DNA of 64,000 nt from Methylobacterium longum. GTDB taxonomy: Bacteria; Pseudomonadota; Alphaproteobacteria; Rhizobiales; Beijerinckiaceae. Within the stretch, counting starts at the first letter, position 1, and each line of letters begins with the position of its first letter. Positions 28,433 to 38,139 of the stretch are shown in pieces. The notes under the pieces are model-generated. The model saw only the letters and a program-made list of their open reading frames with translations, was not told where the DNA came from and ran no database searches. The translations under genes were made by a program, and so were the position numbers. Location: contig NZ_BPQS01000011.1 in assembly GCF_022179385.1 (NCBI RefSeq), positions 1 to 64,000 of the forward strand, read 5' to 3'.

Positions 28433-28587
28433 CGGTTCTTCACGATCTCGACAGGTTTGCGTTTCATGACTTGGGTATGGAACGCGCGCAACGCGACAGG
28501 CTCGGCCATGGCCCGAACCACCGTTCTTCGTCCGATCGCCCGCAGGACCGGGGGCGGAGGCGCCTGCATGCCGCGGCGGCATCCCTG

Positions 28588-30012
28588 ATGCGCCGCGAGT
28601 GGCTCCTGGTCCTGGTGGCCCTGGGGCTGGCCGCCGCCGCGGCCGGGATCGTCTACCTGTCGCGTCCGAACACCCTCACGGTGGCGGTGGGTCCCCAGGA
28701 CGGGCCCGAGGCCGCGCTGATCGAAGCCTACGCCAACGCCCTGGACCGGGCACGGGAGGACGTGCGCCTCAAGGTCGTCCGCTACGGCGACGTGCGCGAC
28801 AGCGCCCTGGCGCTGCAGCGGAACAAAGCCGACCTCGCCGTCGTCCGGCCGGACGTGCTCCTGCCCGAGAACGGCCTGACCCTGGCGATCCTCCACGACG
28901 AGGCCCTGATCATCGCGGCGCCCGAAGCGGCCGATATCGACGACATCCCCGCGCTGGCGCGCAAGCGCCTCGGCATCGTCGTACGCCACGGCGCCGACCT
29001 GCCGTTCCTCACGAACCTGCTGTCCTTCTACGACCTCGTGCCGGACCATTCGGATGCGGAGGCACCGGGAGACCGTCAAAACGCCGAAGGCGAGGCCGCG
29101 GCCGGCCATGTCGCCGTGGTGCCTCTGAAGATCGGCGACGTGACGGCGGCGCTCACCGAGAAGCGCGTCGACGCGGTCGCGGTGATCGGCAGCCCCGCCT
29201 CGAAGACCGCGGCCGCGATGGTGCATGCCGTCGAACTGGGTTCTCCGGAGCGGAAGATCGGCTTCGTGTCGGTTCCGGACGGCGACGCGATCCTGCAGCG
29301 CTTCCCCGAACTGCAGGCGGTGACCATCCCGGCCGGCACCTTCGGCGGGCGCCCGAAGCGCCCCGACGAGGAGGTCAAGACGGTGGGAGCGTCCTACCGC
29401 CTGATGGCGCGGGGCACGGTGAGCCGGGTCGCGGTGGCCTCGGCGACGCAGCACCTGTTCGAGTGGCGCTCGCGGCTCGCCTCGGCGGCACCGGTCGCGA
29501 AGCTGATGAAGGCCCCCGATTTCGACACGACGGTAGCGGCGACCTCCGCGCGCCTGCCGAACCACCCCGGAGCGGTGGACTACTTCGAGCGCGAGCAGCA
29601 GACCTTCCTCGATCGCTACGAGGATTACATTTACCTGTTCGCCTTCTTCGGCGGCACGATCGGCTCCGGCTTCGCCTGGATCGGGCAGAGGCTCGCCCGC
29701 AAGCGGCGGGAGCGCGTCGACTTCGTCCTCGACCGCCTGCTCGACATCCTGCGCGAGGTGCGCACCGCGACGAGCAGCGCCGAGCTCGATGCCCTCGCGC
29801 TCGAGACGGATGGGCTCGTGGCCGACGTGGTCTGCTACGCCCGCGAGCGCAGCATCGACGCCCGCACGGTGAGCGCCCTGATCCTGGCGGTGGACGGGGT
29901 CCACGCGGCGATCGCCGATGCGCGGCGGCAGACCAGCGAGGCCGAGCCCCGGTCCGCCAAGCGCAACCGGACGGCGCGGTTACTGGCCCTCGACCTACCG
30001 GCAGCGGAATAG
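28588..30012 (+). CDS. TAXI family solute-binding protein with membrane anchors
   Basis: A 474-residue protein. An uncleaved-looking hydrophobic N-terminus (about residues 5-24) leads into a periplasmic TAXI/NMT1-like binding domain (about 28-330; TLTVAVGPQDGPEAALIEAYA, ADLAVVRPD, GSYRLMARGTVS-like block). A second hydrophobic segment (about 347-365, YLFAFFGGTIGSGFAWIG) is followed by a cytoplasmic helical tail. This two-anchor architecture occurs in TAXI proteins not linked to TRAP permeases; no permease gene is adjacent, so it may signal rather than transport. ATG 28588 is chosen because it starts the hydrophobic segment; ATG 28477 is possible. Confidence 0.82.
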   Translation: MRREWLLVLVALGLAAAAAGIVYLSRPNTLTVAVGPQDGPEAALIEAYANALDRAREDVRLKVVRYGDVRDSALALQRNKADLAVVRPDVLLPENGLTLAILHDEALIIAAPEAADIDDIPALARKRLGIVVRHGADLPFLTNLLSFYDLVPDHSDAEAPGDRQNAEGEAAAGHVAVVPLKIGDVTAALTEKRVDAVAVIGSPASKTAAAMVHAVELGSPERKIGFVSVPDGDAILQRFPELQAVTIPAGTFGGRPKRPDEEVKTVGASYRLMARGTVSRVAVASATQHLFEWRSRLASAAPVAKLMKAPDFDTTVAATSARLPNHPGAVDYFEREQQTFLDRYEDYIYLFAFFGGTIGSGFAWIGQRLARKRRERVDFVLDRLLDILREVRTATSSAELDALALETDGLVADVVCYARERSIDARTVSALILAVDGVHAAIADARRQTSEAEPRSAKRNRTARLLALDLPAAE

Positions 30013-30075
30013 TGATCGGTTCCGACGCCCGCGACTCGGAGCGGGGGACCGCATGGCTGGCGGCGTAGGCATATC

Positions 30076-32883
30076 ATGCTAACGGGAGCCATGTACGATC
30101 CCGTCGCCGCCCTCGCCACGGTCCTGGAGAATCTCGACCGCGAGGCCCGCGAGCCCACCAAGCTCCGGGCCGCGCTGGTGCCGCAGCTGCGCCGGGTCAT
30201 CGAGGAGGGCCACCGCGCCGCCGAGGCCCAGCTCCTGGAAGACCGCAACGGTCTGCGCTGCGCCCAGGCCCTCTCGGCCCTCACGGATGCCGTCGTGCGG
30301 GCCATCCACGACGCCGTGGTCTGGCGGCTCTATCCCAACGACAACCCCACCACCGGCGAGCAGCTCGCCGTGGTCGCCACCGGCGGCTACGGCCGGGGCA
30401 CCATGGCGCCGGGCTCGGACATCGATCTGCTGTTCCTGCTCCCCTACAAGCAGACCGCGTGGTCGGAGAGCGTCGTGGAGGGCATGCTCTACGTCCTCTG
30501 GGACCTCAAGCTGAAGGTCGGCCATGCCACGCGCTCCGTCGAGGAGTGCATGCGCGAGGCGCGCGCCGACATGACGATCCGCACGTCCCTGCTGGAGGCG
30601 CGGTACCTGTTCGGCACGCGGGTCCTCTACGAGGAACTGGTGACGCGCTTCGACGCCGAACTGGTGGTCGGTTCGGCCTCCGAGTTCGTGGACGCGAAGC
30701 TGCGCGAGCGCGACCTGCGCGTCTCCAAGGCCGGAACCTCGCGCTACCTCGTCGAGCCCAACGTCAAGGACGGCAAGGGCGGCCTGCGGGATCTGAACAC
30801 GCTGTTCTGGATCGCCAAGTACACCTATCGGGTGCGCGACCAGATCGAACTCGTCAGCGCCGGGCTGTTCACGCCGGAGGAGTACGCGCTGTTCGAGCGC
30901 TGCGAGGAATTCCTGTGGCGGGTCCGCTGCCACATGCACTTCGCGACGAAGCGCGCGGAGGAACGCCTGTCCTTCGGCCTGCAGCCGCGGATCGCCGAGC
31001 GCTTCGGCTACGAATCCCGGGGCGGGCTCTCGGGCGTCGAGCGGTTCATGAAGGCTTATTTCCGCATCGCCAAGGATGTCGGCGACCTGACCGCCATCGT
31101 GTGCGCGGAGCTGGAGGCGCGGCACGCCAAACGCACCCCGGTGCTCGATCGCTGGATCGGGCGGTTCCGCGACCGCTTCCGCGCCACCGCCATGGAGGCG
31201 GAGGATTTCTGGATCGATCACGGCCGGGTGAACCTGCGGGCGGAGGACGCCTTCGAGCGCGATCCGGTCAACCTGATCCGCCTGTTCTGGCTCGCGGACC
31301 GGCACAACCTCGCGATCCATCCCGACGCCAAGCGGCTGGCGAGCCGGTCCCTGCGCCTCGTCAACCCGTCGCTGCGCGGGGATTCGGAGGCCAACCGCCT
31401 GTTCCTCGACATCCTCACCTCCCGGAACGCCCCCGAGGAGGCGTTGCGCGAGATGAACGAGGCGGGGGTGCTCGGCCGCTTTATTCCGGATTTCGGCCGC
31501 ATCGTCGCGATGATGCAGTTCAACATGTACCACCACTTCACGGTGGACGAGCACCTGCTGCGCACGATCGGCGTCCTGGCCGACATCGAATCCGGCCGCA
31601 GCCAGGAGACTTATCCGCTGGTCTCGCGCCTCGTGCACACGATCCACAACCGCACGGCGCTCTACGTCGCGATCCTCCTGCACGACATCGCCAAGGGCCG
31701 GCCGGAAGACCACTCGATCGCCGGCGCCGCCATCGCCGAGAAGCTGTGCCCTCGCTTCGGCCTGAACCAGGCCGAGACCGAGACCGTGTGCTGGCTCGTC
31801 GAGCATCACCTGCTGATGTCGATGACCGCGCAGAGCCGCGATCTCTCCGACGCGAAGACGATCGAGCGCTTCGCCGCGAGCGTGCAGAGCCTGGAACGGT
31901 TGAAGCTCCTGACCATCCTCACGGTCGCCGACATCACGGCGGTGGGTCCCGGGGTCTGGACGGCCTGGAAGGGCACTCTGGTCCGCACCCTCTACGACGA
32001 GACCGAGGTCTATCTGTCCGGCGGTCATTCCGAGATCGCCCGCACCGACCGGGTTCGCCTCGTCCAGATGAGCCTGCGCGAGCAGCTGCCCGGCTGGGCG
32101 TCGGAGGAGTTCGACGCCTACGCGGCGCGCCATGGCCAGGCCTACTGGCTGAAGGTCGACACGACGCGGCAGCTCAAGAACGCGCAGTTCCTGCGCAATG
32201 CGGTCCGCGACGGCCGCACCAGCGCCACCGACGTGGCGCTGGACCCGGTGCGCGGCGTCACCGAGATCACGATCTACTCGCCGGACCACCCGCGCCTGCT
32301 CGCCATCATCACCGGAGCCTGCGCGGCGGCGGGCAGCAACATCGTCGACGCGCAGATCTTCACGACCACGGACGGGTTTGCCCTCGACACGATCTTCATC
32401 TCCCGCGCCTTCGAGCGCGACGAGGACGAGCAGCGCCGGACCAAGCGCGTGACGGCGGCGATCGAGCGCGCCCTGAAGGGCGAGATCCGCATCGCCGATC
32501 TCGTCGCCGACAAGCACCCTTCCACCAGCGCGCGGGCGAAGACCTTCCCGGTGCCCCCGGACGTGATCATCGACAACGCCCTGTCGAGCCGGGAAACCGT
32601 CGTGGAGGTCACGGGCCTCGACCGGCCCGGCCTGCTCTACGAGCTGACCTCCGCCTTCGGCCGGCTGTCGCTGAACATCACCTCGGCGCATGTGGCGACC
32701 TTCGGCGAGCGGGCGGTCGACGTCTTCTACGTCACCGACCTCACCGGCACGCGGGTGACGCAGCCCGACCGGCAGGCGGCGATCCGCGGGGCCGTGATGG
32801 AGGTCTTCGCCGGTGACGTCGCCGCCCTCAAGGCCGAAGGGCTCGAAGCCCTCGTCGCGGCGCCGCCGCCGCGCGAAGCGTGA
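30076..32883 (+). CDS. glnD: [Protein-PII] uridylyltransferase/uridylyl-removing enzyme
   Basis: A 935-residue bifunctional nitrogen sensor that uridylylates PII proteins when glutamine is low and reverses this when it is high. Domains in order: nucleotidyltransferase (about 20-330) with GGYGRGTMAPGSDIDLLFL, a helical linker, an HD domain (about 500-620) with ILLHDIAKGRPEDHS, and two ACT domains (about 725-800 and 840-915). Catalytic residues of both activities are intact. ATG 30076 is used; ATG 30091 is an alternative. grpE follows 89 bp downstream on the same strand. Confidence 0.96.
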   Translation: MLTGAMYDPVAALATVLENLDREAREPTKLRAALVPQLRRVIEEGHRAAEAQLLEDRNGLRCAQALSALTDAVVRAIHDAVVWRLYPNDNPTTGEQLAVVATGGYGRGTMAPGSDIDLLFLLPYKQTAWSESVVEGMLYVLWDLKLKVGHATRSVEECMREARADMTIRTSLLEARYLFGTRVLYEELVTRFDAELVVGSASEFVDAKLRERDLRVSKAGTSRYLVEPNVKDGKGGLRDLNTLFWIAKYTYRVRDQIELVSAGLFTPEEYALFERCEEFLWRVRCHMHFATKRAEERLSFGLQPRIAERFGYESRGGLSGVERFMKAYFRIAKDVGDLTAIVCAELEARHAKRTPVLDRWIGRFRDRFRATAMEAEDFWIDHGRVNLRAEDAFERDPVNLIRLFWLADRHNLAIHPDAKRLASRSLRLVNPSLRGDSEANRLFLDILTSRNAPEEALREMNEAGVLGRFIPDFGRIVAMMQFNMYHHFTVDEHLLRTIGVLADIESGRSQETYPLVSRLVHTIHNRTALYVAILLHDIAKGRPEDHSIAGAAIAEKLCPRFGLNQAETETVCWLVEHHLLMSMTAQSRDLSDAKTIERFAASVQSLERLKLLTILTVADITAVGPGVWTAWKGTLVRTLYDETEVYLSGGHSEIARTDRVRLVQMSLREQLPGWASEEFDAYAARHGQAYWLKVDTTRQLKNAQFLRNAVRDGRTSATDVALDPVRGVTEITIYSPDHPRLLAIITGACAAAGSNIVDAQIFTTTDGFALDTIFISRAFERDEDEQRRTKRVTAAIERALKGEIRIADLVADKHPSTSARAKTFPVPPDVIIDNALSSRETVVEVTGLDRPGLLYELTSAFGRLSLNITSAHVATFGERAVDVFYVTDLTGTRVTQPDRQAAIRGAVMEVFAGDVAALKAEGLEALVAAPPPREA

Positions 32884-32972
32884 CGGGCGGGTTGATTTCG
32901 CAAGCCCGGGGCCAGATATCAGCGCCGGTCCCGAAGGCCCCCGAACCACCCCGTTCCGACGACTGAATCGCG

Positions 32973-33602
32973 ATGACGAGCAACGACATGCCCCAGGATG
33001 ACCAGCGCCAGACGACGGTCGAAGCCGGCGCCGGCGCTTCGCAGGACACGGCGCCGAACGGCCAGGGCGCTGAAGCGTCTTCCGTCGATCCGATCGCCGA
33101 GACCCTCGCCCTGCTCACGGCCGAGCGCGACGAGTTGAAGGACCGCACGCTGCGCACCCTCGCCGAGATGGAGAACCTGCGCCGCCGGACGGAGCGCGAG
33201 GTGGCGGATGCCCGCGCCTACGCGGTGACGAACTTCGCCCGCGACGTCCTCAACGTCGCCGACAACATCCGCCGCGCCCTCGACAGCGTTCCGGCCGACG
33301 CGAAGGCGACGGCCGACGGTGCGCTGAAGGGCCTGATCGACGGGATCGAACTCACCGAGCGCGACCTCGGCAAGACCCTCGAGCGCCACGGCGTGAAGAT
33401 CGTCGAGCCGGAAGGTCAGAAGTTCGATCCGAACCGCCATCAGGCGATGTTCGAGGTCCCGAACCCGGAAGTGCCGGCCGGCACCGTCGTGCAGGTCGTG
33501 CAGGCGGGCTACGTCATCGGCGAGCGTGTCCTGCGCCCGGCCCTGGTCGGCGTGGCCAAGGGTGGCCCGAAGGCCGCTGCCAACCCGGCCGACGCCGCCT
33601 GA
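32973..33602 (+). CDS. grpE: Nucleotide exchange factor GrpE
   Basis: A 209-residue DnaK co-chaperone. A Gln/Thr/Ala-rich N-terminal tail (about 1-40) is followed by the long coiled coil ([20 protein letters not shown]) and the C-terminal beta domain ([43 protein letters not shown]). ATG 32973 is used; a second ATG at 32988 is possible. hrcA, the usual neighbour, is not present; glnD lies upstream. The gene is convergent with the phospholipase-like gene with only 18 bp between stops. Confidence 0.95.
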   Translation: MTSNDMPQDDQRQTTVEAGAGASQDTAPNGQGAEASSVDPIAETLALLTAERDELKDRTLRTLAEMENLRRRTEREVADARAYAVTNFARDVLNVADNIRRALDSVPADAKATADGALKGLIDGIELTERDLGKTLERHGVKIVEPEGQKFDPNRHQAMFEVPNPEVPAGTVVQVVQAGYVIGERVLRPALVGVAKGGPKAAANPADAA

Positions 33603-33620
33603 CGACCGCGTCGGCGCGCC

Positions 33621-33998
33621 CTACTGGCAGGGCATCGTCGAGGCGAAGTCGGAGATGAACTGCGCCGTCTGCCGCGTTCGGGCAGGCGTGCGCGGGTCGC
33701 GCGCCACGATCCCCGCCTCGACCTGAAGACGCCGGTGGCAGGCGCAGGCGGTCAGGATCCCCGAATTCGGATCGGTCGAGCAGGCGTCATGGTGCGCGCA
33801 GGCCAAATCCAGCGCGTCGATCGGTCCGTAGTCGGGACCCCGGTTTCCCGGCCCGCAGAAGTTTCCGTGGATCAGGAAGGCGCCCCGGCCGGACGGCCCG
33901 GGCGGGACGATCTCCTGTGCCCGTGCGGGTGCGTGGCACGCCAGGAACGCGAGGACGAGAATCGCCGTCGTGGCGCGGGTCGGTCTGGGAGCGTTCAC
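33621..33998 (-). CDS. Secreted phospholipase A2-like protein
   Basis: A 125-residue exported protein. A signal peptide (about 1-28, ending ARAQ) precedes a mature part with GNFCGPGNRGPDYGPIDALD and LACAHHDACS. The latter carries the C-x2-HD-x2-C active-site helix of secreted phospholipase A2, with the catalytic His and calcium-linked Asp present, and NFCGPG resembles the calcium loop. Four or more further cysteines would form disulphides. GTG 33998 is taken because it begins the signal peptide; the upstream in-frame extension to 34166 lacks coding character. It is small, like other prokaryotic PLA2 proteins. Activity on phospholipids is inference from the motif. Confidence 0.75.
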   Translation of the reverse strand: MNAPRPTRATTAILVLAFLACHAPARAQEIVPPGPSGRGAFLIHGNFCGPGNRGPDYGPIDALDLACAHHDACSTDPNSGILTACACHRRLQVEAGIVARDPRTPARTRQTAQFISDFASTMPCQ

Positions 33999-34178
33999 GA
34001 CCGGTCCTGTCGGAGAGACCTCCTGAGCCGCACGGGCGAACCCCCGCGGCATCCGGAACCGGCGATCCCCCCGCCGGTCGCGGAGGGGCGCGAGCGGTCG
34101 GCCGAATCTGGGTGCCGAACACCCGGGATAGCAACGCAGCCTGATTGAGCCGTCAAGCTCCGACATACCCGATAGTGT

Positions 34179-34310
34179 CTAAAATCGGTAATCCGCACCG
34201 GAGCGCACCACAGCGAAACGCAAATTCTGTTTGCCGGCACTGCAATACAGCGGTGCGGCGGCGTTGTAGTATATCGTTCCTGTGAAGCCGCGGCCGGGGT
34301 GGACATACAA
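34179..34310 (-). pseudogene. AT-richer ORF remnant of unknown origin
   Basis: A reverse-strand frame ending at the stop 34179-34181 reads as a plausible protein tail: LYVHPGRGFTGTIYYNAAAP, then LYCSAGKQNLRFAVVRSGAD ending YRF. Codons such as ACA, ATA, TAT, TTG and TTT are rare elsewhere in the window. The frame stays open upstream to about 34550 but has no ATG, GTG or TTG before TTG 34308-34310, and becomes Gly/Arg-rich. It could be the 3' end of a gene that lost its start, or a 43-codon gene from the TTG. I do not recognise the family. Confidence 0.35.
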
Positions 34311-34331
34311 CGCTTGGACTTTGCCGAAGAG

Positions 34332-34746
34332 CCTTCCGGCGGCGGCGCACTCGACGCCGCCGCCCGGCGCGTGACTGGTCCCGTCCGTTCCGGGCAGAGC
34401 GAAGGGGGAGGCCGGTGCGCGGGACCCGTGGGAGCCGCCATGGACGCCGCCGGACCGGCCGGCCCCGTCACGGCGCCGTCGGTCGGGTCCCTGTAGCCCT
34501 GGTCCAGGCCGGCCTTGGGCCCGTCCGGCCGAGGACCGGCGGCGAAGGCCGGCGCGGCGCCATCACCTTCGTTGCCGCGAGGCGCACGAAACCATCCCGC
34601 CGGACGAGCCCAGCGATGACGCGCTGCCGGGCCACCCCCGCCGCGCGCCGGGACGCCCTATCTGCGGCCTCGGGGAGCCGCTCTCGGGCACATGTCAGGA
34701 CGCGTTCCTGAACGGTGTCGGGAAGAAGCGGGCTGGGTGCGAGGCG
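34332..34746. other. Intergenic gap beside ada, no gene seen
   Basis: This 415-bp stretch between the AT-richer remnant and the end of ada is mostly Gly/Ala/Arg low-complexity in all frames. A plus-strand frame of 65 codons starts with GTG 34299 (MDIQRLDFAEEPSGGG in its first part) but has no ribosome site, and I do not call it. No RNA gene or clear terminator was found. Confidence 0.4.
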
Positions 34747-35811
34747 TCAACGCTCCGCTTCCCGGGCCAGCAGGTCACGCTTGCGGGCGACGCCCCAGCG
34801 GTAGCCCGACAGGGCGCCATCCGAGCGCACCACCCGGTGGCAGGGGATTGCGACCGCGATCGGGTTGGCCCCGCAGGCCTGGGCGACGGCCCGCGTCGCG
34901 GCGGGCAAGCCGATGGCGCGCGCGATCTCCGCGTAACTCGCCGTCGACCCGACCGGGATCCTGCGCAGCGCCTCCCAGACCCGCTGCTGGAAAGCGGTTC
35001 CGCGGATGTCGAGAGGCAGGTCGAGCCCGCCGCCGGGGGCCTCCACGAGGCCGATGACCTGGGCCATCCAGGTCTCGAAGATCGGGTCGCCGCCCTCGAT
35101 CGCCGCGGCGGGGAACCGATCCTGCATGTCGCGCACCAGCGCATCTGGAGTGTCGCCGAGCAGGATCGCGCAGACACCCTGATCGGTCGCCGCCACCAGG
35201 ATCGCACCCAGGGAGCAGTCGCCGATTCCGAAGCGGATGCGCAGACCGGCTCCCCCCGTCCGGTAGGCGGCGGGTGCCATCCCGAGGCGCGGGGCGCCCT
35301 CTTCGTAGAAACGGCTCGCCGCGCCGTAGCCGACCTCGTACAGCGCCTCCGTCACCGAGGCGGCGCCCGGCAGCCGCGCGGCCAGAACGGCGGCGCGGTG
35401 GGCGGCGGCGTAGGCCTTCGGCGTGACGCCGGTGGCGGCCTTGAACACCCGGTGGAAATGGTAGGCGCTCAGGCCGGCGGCGCGGGCCAGTTCCGCGAGC
35501 GACGGCATGGTCTCGGCCGCCTCGATCAGGCGGCAGGCGCGGGCGACCGAATCAGCCCGTCGTCCGGCCAGGCCCGGCTCGTCCGGACGGCATCGGCGGC
35601 ACGGCCGGAAACCGGCCGCCTCGGCCTCGGCGCAGGTGCCGTGGAAGGTGACGTTCTCCGGCCGCGCCGCCCGCGACGCGCAGCTCGGGCGGCAATACAC
35701 CCCGGTGGTGCGCACCGCGTACACGAAGCGGCCGTCCGCCCGCGCGTCCCGGGCGGCGAGGGCCGCCCAGCGCTCAACGTCTTCGGGGTCGGGCCCGGGA
35801 ACCTGGCTCAT
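34747..35811 (-). CDS. ada: Bifunctional methylphosphotriester/O6-methylguanine-DNA methyltransferase and regulator Ada
   Basis: A 354-residue adaptive-response protein, the same length as E. coli Ada. The N-terminal zinc domain has YCRPSC and CRRC (Cys 40, 44, 71, 74); Cys 40 would accept methyl from phosphotriesters. An AraC-type helix-turn-helix follows (LAELARAAGLSAYHFHRVFK). The C-terminal methyltransferase has VPCHR-type IPCHRVV with the acceptor Cys about 324. All key residues are intact. ATG 35811 gives the family length; ATG 35856 is possible. It is divergent from the AlgX-like gene, with 173 bp between starts where auto-regulation could occur. Confidence 0.95.
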   Translation of the reverse strand: MSQVPGPDPEDVERWAALAARDARADGRFVYAVRTTGVYCRPSCASRAARPENVTFHGTCAEAEAAGFRPCRRCRPDEPGLAGRRADSVARACRLIEAAETMPSLAELARAAGLSAYHFHRVFKAATGVTPKAYAAAHRAAVLAARLPGAASVTEALYEVGYGAASRFYEEGAPRLGMAPAAYRTGGAGLRIRFGIGDCSLGAILVAATDQGVCAILLGDTPDALVRDMQDRFPAAAIEGGDPIFETWMAQVIGLVEAPGGGLDLPLDIRGTAFQQRVWEALRRIPVGSTASYAEIARAIGLPAATRAVAQACGANPIAVAIPCHRVVRSDGALSGYRWGVARKRDLLAREAER

Positions 35812-35984
35812 GGCGTCGGCACTATGCGGCTTGGCGCGGGCGATGGGGAGGGGCATGACGAGGCTCGACGAAGGGTGCTGTTCGTCCCTCACCCTGCCGC
35901 CCCGCCGGATGCCCCGCATCCCGCTCCTTGCTGCCGAATCCGGCGGCCGGCCTCCGGGCGGGCCGTCGATCTCGCGAGTGCGCC

Positions 35985-36965
35985 ATGGCTTCGAGCATCC
36001 CCGACCACATCCATGTCGGACAGGACGGCTGGCTGTTCCTTAAGACCGGGACCAACGACGTGCTCGGCCAATACGAGCGGCCGGAGGCGACGACGGAGTT
36101 GATCTGGCAGTGGCGGAGCCTGATCGCCACCCGCGAACGGCGCCTGCGCGCCCTGGGCATCCTGTACCGGCACGTGGTCGCCCCCGAGAAGCTGATGATC
36201 TACGACCATCGACTCGACGGGATCGCGATCCGGCCGGCCGCGTCGCCGGCCTATCGGCTGCTCCACAGCGAGCCGCCGCTGGGCCGCAGCCCATTTGCCC
36301 TCTACGCCGCCTGGCGTCGCCGGAAGCGCTGGCGGGAGACCTGCATCGACCTCGTGACGCCGATGCGTGCCCAGCGCGATGCGGCCGACCTGTACTGCCG
36401 GACCGACACGCACTGGTCCTTCGAGGGCTGCTATCTCGCCTACGCGGAAATCTGCCGGGCGCTGGGGACCGAGCCCCGGGTCGATCTCCGGGACCGCCCG
36501 TCCTACGAGGCCGACCATGACGGCGACCTGGGCAGCGCCTTCGATCCGCCCCGCCGGGCCCGGTCCCGCACCGTGCTGATGCAGCAGGACGCGGTTCGGA
36601 CCTACGGCAGCCCGATCGTCGAGGCGCGGGAGCGGGCCGGATTGCTGCACACGCTGCATGTCGGCGCCCATGTCGTCTACGGCAACGCCAAAGCCACCGA
36701 TCCGCGCCGGCTGGCACTGTTCGGCGACTCGTTCTCGCACGTCATGCCGTACATGCTGACGATCATGCTGGCGGAGACGTTCCGCGAGGTGCACTTCGTC
36801 TGGAGCACCGCGCTCGATTGGTCGTATGTCGAGCGCGTTCGGCCCGATATCGTGCTGACCGAGGTGGCCGAGCGCTTCATGGTCCAGCTGCCCGACGACA
36901 CCTTCTCGGTGGAGGGCTACGCGCAGGAGCGCTTCGGCGCCGAACTCGCGGCCGCAGGCGCGTGA
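35985..36965 (+). CDS. AlgX/AlgJ-like SGNH hydrolase domain protein
   Basis: A 326-residue protein. It opens with IHVGQDGWLFLKTGTNDVLGQY, has VVAPEKLMIYDHR, the DxH-containing CRTDTHWSFEGCYLAY and the nucleophile block LALFGDSFSHVMPYML. This layout matches the SGNH-like domain of alginate O-acetylation proteins AlgX and AlgJ, with Asp-His and Ser present. Those act on polysaccharides in the periplasm. No signal peptide or membrane helix is seen from ATG 35985, and no polymer-synthesis genes are adjacent, so it is an orphan, perhaps cytoplasmic, possibly acting with a glycosyltransferase elsewhere. Confidence 0.75.
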   Translation: MASSIPDHIHVGQDGWLFLKTGTNDVLGQYERPEATTELIWQWRSLIATRERRLRALGILYRHVVAPEKLMIYDHRLDGIAIRPAASPAYRLLHSEPPLGRSPFALYAAWRRRKRWRETCIDLVTPMRAQRDAADLYCRTDTHWSFEGCYLAYAEICRALGTEPRVDLRDRPSYEADHDGDLGSAFDPPRRARSRTVLMQQDAVRTYGSPIVEARERAGLLHTLHVGAHVVYGNAKATDPRRLALFGDSFSHVMPYMLTIMLAETFREVHFVWSTALDWSYVERVRPDIVLTEVAERFMVQLPDDTFSVEGYAQERFGAELAAAGA

Positions 36966-37140
36966 GCGCCCGGTCCTCCGGGTCCACCGGAACGGGCGAC
37001 GCCCCGGTCTGCTGCCCGTCAGTCCGGGTTTGCGCGGCAGGACCCGGGAACCAGAGCCTCGAAGCCTGCTCGGCGGCGCTCCGTCCGCGCTTCCCGGCCC
37101 CCTGCGCTGCCCCGCGATCATGATGGGATGTGGCCAACAC

Positions 37141-37167
37141 ATTCCGGAACCGCGGCGGCCCCGGAAT
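37141..37167 (-). terminator. Inverted repeat between convergent genes
   Basis: ATTCCGG (37141-37147) and CCGGAAT (37161-37167) form a perfect 7-bp dyad with a 13-nt loop that is itself GC-rich. It lies between the convergent AlgX-like and YebC genes, 29 bp past the YebC stop. Position suggests a terminator for one or both, but no U-tract is present. Confidence 0.35.
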
Positions 37168-37195
37168 CCGAGCGCTTGGCCCGAGCGGCGGCCTG

Positions 37196-37942
37196 TCAGG
37201 CCTGCAGCTTGGCCATCAGCGCGTCCGACAGCGCGAAGTTCACGTAGACGTTCTGGACGTCGTCCTGATCCTCGATGACCTCCACGAGGCGGATCAGCTT
37301 CTCACCGGTCTCGTCGTCCACGTCGATCGTGTTCTGCGCCTTCCAGATCAGGCCGGTGCGGGTCGGCTCGCCGAACCGGGTCTCCAGCGCCTTGGCGACC
37401 TCGCCGTAGGAATCCTGGGCGCAGATGACCTCGTGGCCGTCCTCGCTGGAACTCACATCGTCGGCGCCCGCCTCGATCGCCGCCTCCAACATCGTGTCGG
37501 CATCCGCGACCTTGGCCGGGAAGGCGATCACCCCCACGCGGTCGAACATGAACGCCACGGCCCCGGTCTCGGCGAGGCTGCCGCCGGATTTCGTGAAGGC
37601 CGAGCGCACGTCCGAGGCCGTGCGGTTGCGGTTGTCGGTCTGCGCCTCGACGATCAGCGCGGCGCCGCCGGGGCCGTAGCCCTCGTAGCGGATGTCCTCG
37701 TAGTTCTCGCCGTCGGCCCCAGCGGCCTTCTTGATGGCGCGCTCGATGTTGTCCTTGGGCATGTTCTCGGCCCGGGCCGCGATGATCGCCGCGCGCAGGC
37801 GCGGGTTCATCGCCGGATCGGGCGTGCCGAGCTTGGCCGCCACGGTGATCTCGCGGGCGAGCTTTCCGAACACCTTCGAGCGGACTGCGTCCACCCGGCC
37901 CTTCCGGTGCATGATGTTCTTGAACTGCGAATGGCCTGCCAT
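37196..37942 (-). CDS. YebC/PmpR family DNA-binding protein
   Basis: A 248-residue conserved protein. It starts with the family hallmark [15 protein letters not shown] and carries the [11 protein letters not shown] and [20 protein letters not shown] blocks. YebC proteins were named as putative transcription regulators, and recent work links members to relief of ribosome stalling at proline tracts. The start ATG 37942 is fixed by the MAGHS motif. In many proteobacteria it precedes ruvC, but not here. Confidence 0.93.
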   Translation of the reverse strand: MAGHSQFKNIMHRKGRVDAVRSKVFGKLAREITVAAKLGTPDPAMNPRLRAAIIAARAENMPKDNIERAIKKAAGADGENYEDIRYEGYGPGGAALIVEAQTDNRNRTASDVRSAFTKSGGSLAETGAVAFMFDRVGVIAFPAKVADADTMLEAAIEAGADDVSSSEDGHEVICAQDSYGEVAKALETRFGEPTRTGLIWKAQNTIDVDDETGEKLIRLVEVIEDQDDVQNVYVNFALSDALMAKLQA

Positions 37943-38139
37943 GGCGGGGAGACTTTTGTTCGTTGGCGCGGGCGGGCGTCCGAGACCCCGTCCGCGCGGC
38001 TGCGAGGTCGAGGCGTTATAGGACGCCCCCTTCCGGCGAGGCAACGCGGCCCACGGAGCGGCGGATCGGACCGCGCGGGAAAGATCGCACCGCCCGGGCG
38101 TTCCCGATCGAACCGTTGGTATCCGACCGGGAGCGAGGG

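Noticed and set aside
30079..32949. Reverse-strand frame of 956 codons opposite glnD
   Set aside because: Antisense shadow of a gene with intact catalytic motifs; no protein-like segment was seen.
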